The notes: generated by a model from the sequence alone, not told the origin. Positions 9,672-16,791 are shown, counted from the stretch's first letter. The stretch: 64,000 nucleotides of DNA from Candidatus Aenigmatarchaeota archaeon (GCA_016181005.1 JACPAE010000003.1:62001-126000); one strand, 5' to 3'. Made by a program: numbers and translations.

Positions 9672-10547
9672 CTAATTCTCTAAAGCTTTCTTAATCTTGT
9701 CCAAAGAACTCGTAGCAGCCTGTCTTCCTACTTTAATCAGCTTCGCCCTCTGCTTCTTGCTGTCAGACTGCAAGATATCGCTCCTTTTTGTAGGATCCGA
9801 GAGCTCAAGCAAAAACGTCGGCGGATAGTTCTTCAATTTCTCTTTTTTTATCTTGTTGCCGATCAGCCGGAAAGCATCCCACACGCTATTTACCAGATAG
9901 TCCTTTTTGAACCACATGTAGAAATACATGTTCCTCGTGGACTCTACCAGTCGCTTCTGGAACCTGTTCATGCTTCTCCCCCTGAAGTCGATCTGCAAGG
10001 CGCTGCTGGCTTCTATGGCTATTGTCGTGCTGGCTCCCATGCTTAAGGCTACATCCACTGGCAGCGGGTTCAACAGCCCTCCGTCAACAAGGAATTTGCC
10101 GTCGAGTTCTACAGGAGGAAAGATGCCTGGTATGGACATTGTCGCCTGGACTGCCTTTAGCACAGGGCCTTTGTCCAGGACAACCTCGTCTCCTGTTATA
10201 ACATCGACTGCAACCACAGCGAACTTTTTCGGAAGATCCTCAAAATTCTTCTCCCCGCCCAGAAATTTCTTGAGTTTGCTTATCGCGTAAGAAGGGTCGA
10301 ACATTGCACCGTGTGAAATTGTTATTTTCTTGAAATCGCTTTCCTTCAGGCTCTGCGCTCTTTTAATTATATCCTTCACTGGGATTTCATTGGCCAATCC
10401 CAAACCAATCAGACCGCCGACGCTAACGCCTGTTATTATGTCGAAGCTTATTCCTTCTTCCTCCAAAACTTGCAATGCACCAAGTTGCATCCATCCTGCA
10501 TATGCCCCACCGCTAAGAACTAGACCAACTTTCTTAGACTCGGGCAT
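9672..10547 (-). CDS. Patatin-like phospholipase (RssA family)
   Basis: The 291 residues carry the patatin layout: an oxyanion loop GLVLSGGAYAGW at residues 7-18, the nucleophile elbow GVSVG near 40-44 and the catalytic Asp in VDGG near 151-154. The family hydrolyses acyl esters of lipids with a Ser-Asp dyad. There is no signal peptide or membrane helix, so the protein is cytosolic or membrane-peripheral. The gene converges with the upstream surface-protein gene across 49 bases. The substrate is not predictable. Confidence 0.9.
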   Translation of the reverse strand: MPESKKVGLVLSGGAYAGWMQLGALQVLEEEGISFDIITGVSVGGLIGLGLANEIPVKDIIKRAQSLKESDFKKITISHGAMFDPSYAISKLKKFLGGEKNFEDLPKKFAVVAVDVITGDEVVLDKGPVLKAVQATMSIPGIFPPVELDGKFLVDGGLLNPLPVDVALSMGASTTIAIEASSALQIDFRGRSMNRFQKRLVESTRNMYFYMWFKKDYLVNSVWDAFRLIGNKIKKEKLKNYPPTFLLELSDPTKRSDILQSDSKKQRAKLIKVGRQAATSSLDKIKKALEN

Positions 10548-10619
10548 AGAAACCTATTAAATACTAGTTAAGCTGTTTAGATAAAGTTTACAAATTTTAT
10601 TTGCTCTTTTTCGTCGGAA

Positions 10620-10946
10620 CTATTTATCATCGTATGCTCGAATTATCATCCCATAAGGAACTCCGTTGGTTTTCTCACCGAAAAGTTTTATTGGAACAAA
10701 GTCGCCCTCTAATATCCCTCTAATATTTCCAGGGTAGGCATAAACAGTTGTCCCGTCGTCAACTGTTTTTACTATATAAGGTGCTCTATGGTTGCGAATT
10801 ACACGTGCTATCACTTGTCCTTCCTCAGGTTTGTAAGTTGACCCCAAAGTAACTCTTAGTATTGTGTCTACATCACTCTCTCTGACATTTCCCTCACCAA
10901 AGAGAACCTTACTAGCTTCATTCAATTGGGTCCTGAATTGATTCAT
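10620..10946 (-). CDS. Hypothetical protein, 108 residues
   Basis: I do not recognise this protein. It is soluble and beta-rich at its C-terminus, with no Cys and no signal peptide. Gly and Pro turns (GSTYKPEEGQ, AYPGNIRG) suggest a small beta-barrel. It stands on the same strand as the patatin-like and archease genes, separated by 72 and 55 bases. Confidence 0.6.
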   Translation of the reverse strand: MNQFRTQLNEASKVLFGEGNVRESDVDTILRVTLGSTYKPEEGQVIARVIRNHRAPYIVKTVDDGTTVYAYPGNIRGILEGDFVPIKLFGEKTNGVPYGMIIRAYDDK

Positions 10947-11001
10947 TTCTATTACCTTTTGGCCTACGACAATTGGTCAGTAAGATTTAAAAGCCTTGCT
11001 G

Positions 11002-11433
11002 TTAGACATCAAGAATGACTTCTGCCTTCCATCCAGATTTTGTTTTTAGAACTTTGAAATTATGCAGACTAACTGCCTTTACATCTACCAGCAGTTCATG
11101 CTTTCTCATGTCTAGTTTTTCACCACTTGCCTCTGATTTCAGCTTGTATATTCCTTTCATTTGAGTAATCTCGATTTTGAACTTGCTAAACAAAAGCAGC
11201 TTCGCGTCTTTCAAGAAAATCAGCTCCTGCAGGAAATTGAACAAGAGCATCTCGCTGCTGTCACCGTCCACAGCTATTTTCCTTTTGACTCTTGACTTGA
11301 CCGACTTGAGGTCTTTTACTTGTGTGTTTGTTACTGCTAACGCTGAAGATTCGAACATTTCTTCCATGGTCTTGCCAGCGGCTTCAAAAGCCACGTCAGC
11401 TATTGCGACGTCTTCCAAGAATTTGTAGGGCAT
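11002..11433 (-). CDS. Archease, RtcB ligase cofactor
   Basis: The 143 residues show the archease signature: an N-terminal FLEDVAIADVAFEAAG (FLEHTAD.. in relatives, with the metal-binding Asp kept), EEMFESSA, a central LLFNFLQELIF, a C-terminal VDVKAVSLHNFKV and the terminal ILDV with the second acidic ligand. Archease speeds guanylylation of RtcB and makes it a multiple-turnover RNA ligase. The start ATG is 2 bases after the stop of the 328-residue gene, in the same operon as rtcB. The usual His of HTAD is absent. Confidence 0.88.
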   Translation of the reverse strand: MPYKFLEDVAIADVAFEAAGKTMEEMFESSALAVTNTQVKDLKSVKSRVKRKIAVDGDSSEMLLFNFLQELIFLKDAKLLLFSKFKIEITQMKGIYKLKSEASGEKLDMRKHELLVDVKAVSLHNFKVLKTKSGWKAEVILDV

Positions 11434-11435
11434 AA

Positions 11436-12422
11436 TTATATTTGCACATGTGGTACTAAATAATCTTCAACGCCACTATACGAGTCTGTAAATAATCGTT
11501 GGTAACTTCTTTGGCCTTCTTGAGCATGTACCACAGATGAAAACTTCCACAACAACAACTCCCTTTCAGCTTCTTGCAGATTTCTTTCTTCAGGTTTGTA
11601 AGAGCCTTTAGGAAAGTAGAGCTTTATTACTTGATTTCTCAATCTGTCGTCAAAAGTTGCCAACATCCTACCTGGTATAAGAAATGGGCTGCGGACTATA
11701 GTATCTGAGGTTTCTAACCTAGACAATTCAACTGCTGTAAAAGCTGCAACCACGTGGTCGTCAGCGAAATAGCCTTCTGCTCGAAGTTTATATTCTCTAT
11801 CTTCGCAAGCATGATGTGGCTCTATTCTATGCCAAGGTTCGCCAGAGCCTTGTGTGGATAAATTATTGAATCTTATTGTATACCTCTTTACTTCTTCCAT
11901 TGACCGTGATGGTAATCTTACAACAGCTTCCGGGCCATAGTTCCGTACTTCTATCCTATCTCCTATACCAAGTTGAGGGAATAATTTTGTAACGGCATAG
12001 TATAGTCGACGTCCGTCTAATATAGCTGTCAAAGGAACATAGATGCGAGGAATATCTGCAGATTTCCAACTATATGCTCTTGTGTAATCGTCTGGTAAAA
12101 TATATTGCATACGACTTCTGAAATTTGCTTGTGGATCTGTTGCCCTTGTATTTAGCGATATTATATTAGCATACCTCCAGAATTTTTTGAAATCTCTATC
12201 CAATCTTCTTCTACCAAATCGTGTAGTTATTTCGCCTGGGATTAAATCATGTTCTGGGGGAATGAAAAACAAATCTTCCTCAGTGGAAATAGCGATTCGC
12301 CGAGGCAAACCAGCATTAGTAAGTTCACTGCCAGATAAGACCACATGATTAGTATATGTTCTCTTCTTTTCTGCTGTAGATGGATTTTCGAATATTGATA
12401 CTCTGATATTGGAATCGGCCAT
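11436..12422 (-). CDS. Hypothetical protein between rtcB and archease, 328 residues
   Basis: I recognise no family. The protein is soluble, rich in Arg and aromatic residues, without membrane segments or a signal peptide. It has beta-strand-like stretches and conserved-looking charged patches (RFGRRRLDRDFKKFWRY, HRIEPHHACEDREYKL). It lies 31 bases after rtcB and 2 bases before archease, so it is probably co-transcribed with the RNA-ligation genes. A role in RNA repair or splicing is only suggested by position. Confidence 0.65.
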   Translation of the reverse strand: MADSNIRVSIFENPSTAEKKRTYTNHVVLSGSELTNAGLPRRIAISTEEDLFFIPPEHDLIPGEITTRFGRRRLDRDFKKFWRYANIISLNTRATDPQANFRSRMQYILPDDYTRAYSWKSADIPRIYVPLTAILDGRRLYYAVTKLFPQLGIGDRIEVRNYGPEAVVRLPSRSMEEVKRYTIRFNNLSTQGSGEPWHRIEPHHACEDREYKLRAEGYFADDHVVAAFTAVELSRLETSDTIVRSPFLIPGRMLATFDDRLRNQVIKLYFPKGSYKPEERNLQEAERELLLWKFSSVVHAQEGQRSYQRLFTDSYSGVEDYLVPHVQI

Positions 12423-12453
12423 GTAAAGAAGTTATTATACAATTATTTAAAAT

Positions 12454-14001
12454 CTAGCCCTTGACATTTCCTATAGGAACGAACTTGACAACCTTTTTGG
12501 AGATACCAGACATATGTGTCGCTTCAATGACATCGTCTATATCCTTATAAGCACCACCTGCTTCTTCGGCCAAGCCGGAAAATGAAACTGACTTGATGTA
12601 AATTCCTCTTTGCATCATTTCCTTCTGTAGCTTGTCGCCACTGTAAATATTCCTTGCTTTCGTCCTACTCATAGTCCTTCCACTGCCATGTGCCGTCGAC
12701 ATGAAGGTTTCGTGTGCTTTTTCGCCACCAACCAAAAGGTAAGAGCCGGTTTCCATACTACCGCCAATTATGACTGGACTTCCATCATCACGATATAATT
12801 TTGGAATTTCTACTCTTCCAGCAGGATAAGAGCCGGTTGAGCCTTTTCGATGCACGATCAACTTCTTTTTCTTTCCGTCAACTTCATGCTCCTCCAAGCT
12901 TGCACGGTTGTGGGAGACGTCGAAAACCATTTTCAATCCCAATGATTCTGCATCCTGCTTGAAAACATCTGAAAAAACTTCCCTTATGCGGTGAAGAATA
13001 ACTTGACGGTTGGCAAAGCTCATGTTAACACCCCCAGCCATTGCCTTGAAGTAATCCTGTCCTTCAGGTGAATTGAAGGGTGCACACGCTAGTTCCTGGT
13101 CCAAAATTTTAATCCCATACTTCCTTTCCATCACTGACAGAAATAGCTGCAAGTAATCTGTGCCTATTTGATGGCCGAAACCGCGCGAGCCGCAATGAAA
13201 CATTATTACAACTTGATTTGGAAACAGTCCCCATTTTTTAGCTAGTTCTTGGTCAAAAATATTCTCTGGCTTTACAACTTGTATCTCAAGATAATGATTG
13301 CCTGAACCTAAAGTGCCAATTTGCTTAAAGCCTCGCTCAATGGCTTTTGAGGAAACTTTTGAAACATCTGCCCAATCAGCTTTTCCATTCAGCTCAGTTC
13401 TTTCTAAATCTTCTTCCCATCCATAACCTTTCTTAATACACCATTCTGCACCCTCGACAACAACTTTTCTGAATTCATCCTTTGTCAATTTCACAAAACC
13501 AGTGGAGCCGACACCAGCAGGCACCCTGTCGAATAATTTATCGACCAAAGTCTTCAAATGAGGTTTAACATCATTATAAGTAAGGCTAGTTAAGACCAAA
13601 CGCATACCGCAATTAAACGACTTGATTAAGAAATTACTTAACCAAAATATCGAATCCGATACCGCCTGGTGATATCACACCGTTCTCTTCCGGATCGAAT
13701 GCTGCTACACCGCCTATCGGAAATCCGTACCCGGAATTGCCTCCTTCTAGGATTAACTAGAAAGGATATGACCGTCGGGCATGCAGAATGCAAATTTTTG
13801 GATTCCTGGCAAGTTGGCAACATTTGTTATCTGGTCGTATACCTGCAAGTCCATTTGATCTACAATTTTCTTTGAGGCATATATTCTAGACGGGACTCTC
13901 ATTCCTTCTTTGAAGGATTTAGGTATTTCCCAGACTACGTCTGATATCTTCTTAATTTCTGGTTTCTTGAATATTTGATTACCGAATGGTATTTTCTTCA
14001 C
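12454..14001 (-). CDS. rtcB: RtcB RNA-splicing ligase, split by two BHB mini-introns
   Basis: RtcB joins RNA 2',3'-cyclic phosphate and 5'-OH ends with GTP and Mn2+, completing archaeal tRNA splicing. The gene is in three exons (14001-13768, 13735-13647, 13615-12454). Joined, they give 494 residues, the family's usual length. Exon 1 ends MPDGH, exon 2 reads [21 protein letters not shown], and exon 3 opens NCGMR. The catalytic residues D76, D107, C110, H215, H248, H343 and H417 are all present, with the spacing of the Pyrococcus enzyme. Without splicing, each insertion stops and shifts the frame. The GTG start at 14001 lies inside an AGGAGGTGA Shine-Dalgarno sequence. The gene follows a 177-residue orphan by 4 bases and precedes an orphan and archease. 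Confidence 0.93.
13616..13646 (-). other. Candidate BHB intron 2 of rtcB, 31 bases
   Basis: The insertion lies inside the Ile codon of FDINCG, between the metal Asp and the catalytic Cys. The fold is a canonical bulge-helix-bulge: outer helix GAUU/AAUU (13656-13653 with 13614-13611), four-pair central helix CGAU/GUCG (13652-13649 with 13621-13618), 5' bulge AU|U (13648-13646), 3' bulge UU|U (13617-13615), and a nine-pair inner stem UUGGUUAAG/CUUAAUCAA with loop UAAUUU. Standard endonuclease cuts between bulge bases 2 and 3 give GAU-AUU-AAU-UGC (Asp-Ile-Asn-Cys). Unspliced RNA meets a TAA. Confidence 0.88.
13736..13767 (-). other. Candidate BHB intron 1 of rtcB, 32 bases
   Basis: The insertion separates MPDGH from SGYGFPIGG and contains in-frame TAA. 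RNA folding by eye gives: outer helix GCCCG/CGGGU (13780-13776 with 13733-13729), a 2x1 loop, a four-position central helix GGUC/GGCA with three pairs and one G-A mismatch, 5' bulge AU|A (13769-13767), 3' bulge AU|U (13737-13735), and an inner stem UCCUUUCUAG/CUAGAAGGA with one bulged U and a six-base loop. Cutting after the second base of each bulge yields exactly the frame-restoring junction CAU-UCC. The motif is slightly relaxed from the canonical BHB. Confidence 0.8.
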
Positions 14002-14005
14002 CTCC

Positions 14006-14539
14006 TTAAAGGTCTAAATTGATTCCTTCCAACAATCTATCAAAGTCTTCCCTCTCGCTCTTTTTCCTAGGCTCCATACCTAGCACATCAGCCATATTCT
14101 CTAGCAGTCCGATGTGCTCGGCACCTATATCTGGCATCAATCCGATTATTGCTTCGCTTCCGCTATATCCCCAAACTACAATAGGCAAGGACCTTGCATC
14201 CCGGTCTAGGAGGCCAACAGCTCCTCTTTCTTCATAACGCTTTTTGACTATTTTAAAATATCCTGTTATATCCCCTATCCTATAAACATCTGTTGCTTGA
14301 TAATTTTCCGAGTTTAACCTTTCGACTAGACGCTGCATTGCTTCTTTACTATAAGAGCTCTTTCTCCCAAAAAACACTATGTTCAATCTGTCCGCGCCTA
14401 AGAACTCTTCGGTACCCGTGCCTACAAATCTATATCCATAGTCCGCTGCAATTCTGTCTAGTATGTCATGCCTGCCTCCAGCGTGTTCGTCCTCGATGTA
14501 TAACTTGTATTTTCTCAACTCTTCCAGAACTTCTTGCAT
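14006..14539 (-). CDS. Hypothetical protein upstream of rtcB, 177 residues
   Basis: I recognise no family. The protein is mixed alpha/beta and soluble, with an N-terminal helix, a basic-aromatic centre and a Gly-rich stretch VVWGYSGSEAIIGLMPDIGAE. Its stop codon TAA at 14008-14006 directly abuts the Shine-Dalgarno sequence of rtcB, so it is the probable first gene of the rtcB-orphan-archease operon. A TATA-like TTTTAATA lies about 28 bases before its ATG, suggesting leaderless translation of this first gene. Confidence 0.6.
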   Translation of the reverse strand: MQEVLEELRKYKLYIEDEHAGGRHDILDRIAADYGYRFVGTGTEEFLGADRLNIVFFGRKSSYSKEAMQRLVERLNSENYQATDVYRIGDITGYFKIVKKRYEERGAVGLLDRDARSLPIVVWGYSGSEAIIGLMPDIGAEHIGLLENMADVLGMEPRKKSEREDFDRLLEGINLDL

Positions 14540-14587
14540 ATTCTATTTCTGAAACCAAAGCTATTAAAAGTTACGCCAGCTGAGTGT

Positions 14588-15247
14588 TCACTTAAATTCA
14601 TCCAGAAGCAGTACTTGCCCTTTAACGCCTGCGACGAACTTGTCCTCGGCCTCTTTGGCTTTTGAACCCAGCAGTCTTTTGTAGTGTATAGGGATGGTAG
14701 TTTTCGCCTGTATCGCATTCGCCGCGTCAATTGCCTCCTTCACGTCCATGACATAAGTGCCTCCAATCGGCAAGAGCGCTACATCTATATCTGTCAAGTT
14801 CCTCATCTCAGGAATAAAATCAGTGTCGCCCGCATGATAAATCTTCCTTCCATCAATAGTGAATACATATCCTACCCACTTGTTCTGCTTCGGATGGTAG
14901 CTCAGCCTTTCATGCTTGACATTATACGCAGGAACTGTCTTTACGTCGACGCCTGAAAGCTTCATCTCCTTGTTCGGCTCTGTTATGATGAACCTGTTTT
15001 TTGGAAAGCTTCTGGTGTCGCAGCCATTGACGGCAACTATCAATGTCTTGTCTGTGATAATCGTCCTTAAGTCGGTAGTGCTCCAGTGGTCATAGTGCGC
15101 ATGCGTTATGAAGACAATGTCGGCCTTGTTCTTAGGCGTTGACTTTAAATCAAAAGGGTCGACAAAATAGAAATTCTGGTTGTTCCTTGTCGTGAGCAGG
15201 AAGCTGGAGTGACCGAACCAAACTAGATTGTCAAGACTGTCTGCCAT
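14588..15247 (-). CDS. MBL-fold metal-dependent hydrolase (UlaG-like)
   Basis: The 219 residues have the metallo-beta-lactamase pattern: WFGHSSFLL near the N-terminus, the metal motif THAHYDHW near 49-56, a GDTD loop (HAGDTDF) near 139 and a C-terminal IPIHY His. This arrangement is typical of the UlaG/UPF0173 group, which acts on phosphodiester or lactone bonds in varied substrates. There is no signal peptide. It lies 48 bases upstream of the orphan that heads the rtcB operon, with its own gap, so it is probably a separate unit. Confidence 0.88.
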   Translation of the reverse strand: MADSLDNLVWFGHSSFLLTTRNNQNFYFVDPFDLKSTPKNKADIVFITHAHYDHWSTTDLRTIITDKTLIVAVNGCDTRSFPKNRFIITEPNKEMKLSGVDVKTVPAYNVKHERLSYHPKQNKWVGYVFTIDGRKIYHAGDTDFIPEMRNLTDIDVALLPIGGTYVMDVKEAIDAANAIQAKTTIPIHYKRLLGSKAKEAEDKFVAGVKGQVLLLDEFK

Positions 15248-15303
15248 AATCCTAATTTGGATATTTAGAATTTAAATCATATCTGCATAACGATTGTTAG
15301 ATG

Positions 15304-15340
15304 CCTCACGAATGTGAGGCGAGCGATAACGAAGAGTATT
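15304..15340. repeat. Hairpin plus GCGAGCGA..GAAGAGTAT repeat unit
   Basis: A perfect 6-bp hairpin CCTCAC-GAAT-GTGAGG (15304-15319) is followed directly by GCGAGCGATAACGAAGAGTA (from 15319). It is the third copy of the module seen at 1514-1595 and 2128-2286. It lies in the 187-base gap between divergent genes, which otherwise holds only an A/T-rich promoter-like segment before 15435. Confidence 0.5.
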
Positions 15341-15434
15341 TTTACTGAGTCAATATGAAAATACAGGGAGGTGGGCGCAGGTTTTTAGAAAGCTTAAATA
15401 ATTTACTGTCAAGTAATAAATAAGGAGATTAGAA

Positions 15435-15806
15435 ATGGTTCAAAGATACGAAAGAAGATTAGCTATAGCCGAATCTGAGTTAATACAATTCTGTCAAGAT
15501 GGATTAAGAGCTTTAATAAGAAAAGATTATAGCAAGGAATTTTTAGTGGGTGGCGATGCAACTAGACAAAAAACTTATTATTTTAAGGATGGCGGGGTAT
15601 ACCTAATGGGTTCACAATACCCTGGAGACACTACTCCTGATGCGAGAGTTAAACCAAGCAGGGTACCATTCCATAGATTTAATGAGTTCAGAGAGGGAAG
15701 AACATACGAACATGAGCCCAGTCTGAAAGGAGTTGCAAGACGCATAGAAGATGCATTAAGGGATGCAAGTCTAGAACATACTCTCCCGTTCTCCATATAC
15801 ATATAA
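15435..15806 (+). CDS. Hypothetical protein, 123 residues
   Basis: I do not recognise this protein. It is soluble and strongly charged, with an N-terminal helix (RRLAIAESELIQFCQDGLRALIRK) and an aromatic, Gly-rich middle (TYYFKDGGVYLMGSQYPG). A Shine-Dalgarno-like AAGGAG at 15422-15427 lies about 7 bases before ATG 15435 and supports the start. Confidence 0.6.
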   Translation: MVQRYERRLAIAESELIQFCQDGLRALIRKDYSKEFLVGGDATRQKTYYFKDGGVYLMGSQYPGDTTPDARVKPSRVPFHRFNEFREGRTYEHEPSLKGVARRIEDALRDASLEHTLPFSIYI

Positions 15807-15815
15807 ACTAAATGA

Positions 15816-15929
15816 GAAATAAAAAATCATGATTTAACAGTGTTGACAAGCGACGAAGTTCTGAAGAATAGATTCAAGGTTTATTACACTAACGTCATGA
15901 CTTACGATGAGCTTAGGAGGATTTCTTAG
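15816..15929 (+). pseudogene. Short coding remnant, possibly the C-terminus of a PIN-domain protein
   Basis: An open stretch between stop codons reads KNHDLTVLTSDEV followed by KVYYTNVMTYDELRRIS. The DLTVLTSDEVL segment resembles the VTxD strand-loop near the end of PIN nucleases. No start codon with context and no N-terminal part are present. It overlaps the end of the minus-strand 49-residue gene by 17 bases. Assignment is weak. Confidence 0.3.
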
Positions 15930-16062
15930 CATATTTACTAAGGATTTTTCTTTGTATAGCTGTAGCTTCTTCTAATGTAATCGTCTTTTTAGGTGCTCTT
16001 ACCTTTACATTATGACCATTAAGCCTGATTGTCTTTATTTCAAAATCTTTGTCATGTCTCAT
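15913..16062 (-). CDS. Small hypothetical protein, 49 residues
   Basis: The most likely start is ATG 16062, giving a 49-residue basic protein with a beta hairpin (IKTIRLNGHNVKVRAPKK) and a C-terminal helix (LEEATAIQRKILSKYAKKSS). A TATA-like TTATAAATA sits about 25 bases upstream on the minus strand, fitting leaderless translation. It is divergent from the RHH antitoxin gene. The longer open frame to 16158 would run through the opposing promoter and is less likely. Function unknown. Confidence 0.5.
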   Translation of the reverse strand: MRHDKDFEIKTIRLNGHNVKVRAPKKTITLEEATAIQRKILSKYAKKSS

Positions 16063-16117
16063 AAAGAGTATATTGTCGATGACGTATTTATAAGTATTAT
16101 TAGGCGGAGTGATGAGT

Positions 16118-16146
16118 TTATATACTATAGATACCAATTGGTATCT
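16118..16146 (+). promoter_or_regulatory. TATA box and 18-bp palindromic operator of the toxin-antitoxin operon
   Basis: TTTATATA at 16118-16125 is followed by the perfect palindrome AGATACCAATTGGTATCT at 16129-16146, which ends directly before ATG 16147. The TATA-to-ATG distance of about 27 bases implies a leaderless transcript that starts inside or at the palindrome. A dimeric ribbon-helix-helix protein, encoded just downstream, is the natural ligand. This would be classical conditional autoregulation (inferred). Confidence 0.65.
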
Positions 16147-16395
16147 ATGAAACCTCAAATTAATCTGAGATTACCTGGCGAATTGAAAAGAGTTGCCGAG
16201 AGGTATGCAAGAATACATAAATACAGGAATCTGCAAGAACTAGCCACAGAAGCCATAAGAGAGAAGGTTATGGAAAAGGGTTACGACGAAAGTTTTACTG
16301 AGAAGGAGATTGAACTAATAGACAGATTAATAGATGCTAGTATAAAAAAGGGGGATTTGGTAAGTGAAAAAGAGTTGAGAAAGGCTTTGAGATGA
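16147..16395 (+). CDS. Ribbon-helix-helix antitoxin
   Basis: This 82-residue protein starts MKPQINLRLPGELKRVAERYA, a CopG/RHH DNA-binding start: an N-terminal strand INLRLP and two helices ending in LATEAIREKV. The C-terminal half is a charged helix (ESFTEKEIELIDRLIDASIKKG), typical of toxin-binding tails. ATG 16147 is chosen because the palindrome and TATA box end right before it; the longer frame from 16012 would contain the promoter. It overlaps the toxin gene by 4 bases. Confidence 0.8.
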   Translation: MKPQINLRLPGELKRVAERYARIHKYRNLQELATEAIREKVMEKGYDESFTEKEIELIDRLIDASIKKGDLVSEKELRKALR

Positions 16396-16688
16396 CCTAT
16401 GAAATAGTAGCGAGTGGAACATTTCTCAAGCAGGTAGAAAATTTACTACCCAAATATAAAGAACAAATTGACAAGAAAATTGATTTGATAAAACAAAATC
16501 CGTTCAGATTCAAGGCACTACATGCCAAGCTATATTCAAGAGTATTTAGAGTAAGACTGGATATAGGAGGCAAGGGGACTAGATTAATTTATGTTGTATT
16601 AGGCTCGAAAATAATTTTGGCTTGTCTTCTTGATAGAAGTAAAGAGTATAAAGATTTGGAGAATTACTTGGTTAAGATTGAAGGTTAA
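16392..16688 (+). CDS. RelE/ParE family toxin
   Basis: The 98-residue product has RelE-superfamily layout: an N-terminal strand and helix (YEIVASGTFLKQVENLLPKYK), a proline-turn segment NPFRFKAL, a central basic hairpin (YSRVFRVRL, RLIYVVL) and a C-terminal strand with a Tyr-Lys end (DRSKEYKDLENYL). RelE toxins cut mRNA at the ribosome. ATGA overlap (16392-16395) with the antitoxin gene shows translational coupling. Confidence 0.82.
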   Translation: MTYEIVASGTFLKQVENLLPKYKEQIDKKIDLIKQNPFRFKALHAKLYSRVFRVRLDIGGKGTRLIYVVLGSKIILACLLDRSKEYKDLENYLVKIEG

Positions 16689-16791
16689 TTTGAGGCGGGC
16701 GGGTTTTCGAATTGAATATAATCAGTGGTTTTGCCACGAATACTTGGAGGAGTTGGATTTTAGCGCAACGTTCCGAAAGAAAAAATCAAAG

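Noticed and set aside
13606-13767. rtcB as a simple pseudogene or sequencing artefact
   Set aside because: Exons are perfectly conserved, all catalytic residues are present, and both insertions have BHB folds whose cut sites restore the frame exactly. Two random indels would not do this.
13616-13767. Inteins in rtcB
   Set aside because: The insertions are 31-32 bases, contain stop codons and are not multiples of three, so they cannot be protein introns.
16012-16146. N-terminal extension of the RHH antitoxin from the earlier ATG
   Set aside because: The extension would translate through the TATA box and palindrome; the RHH fold begins at 16147.
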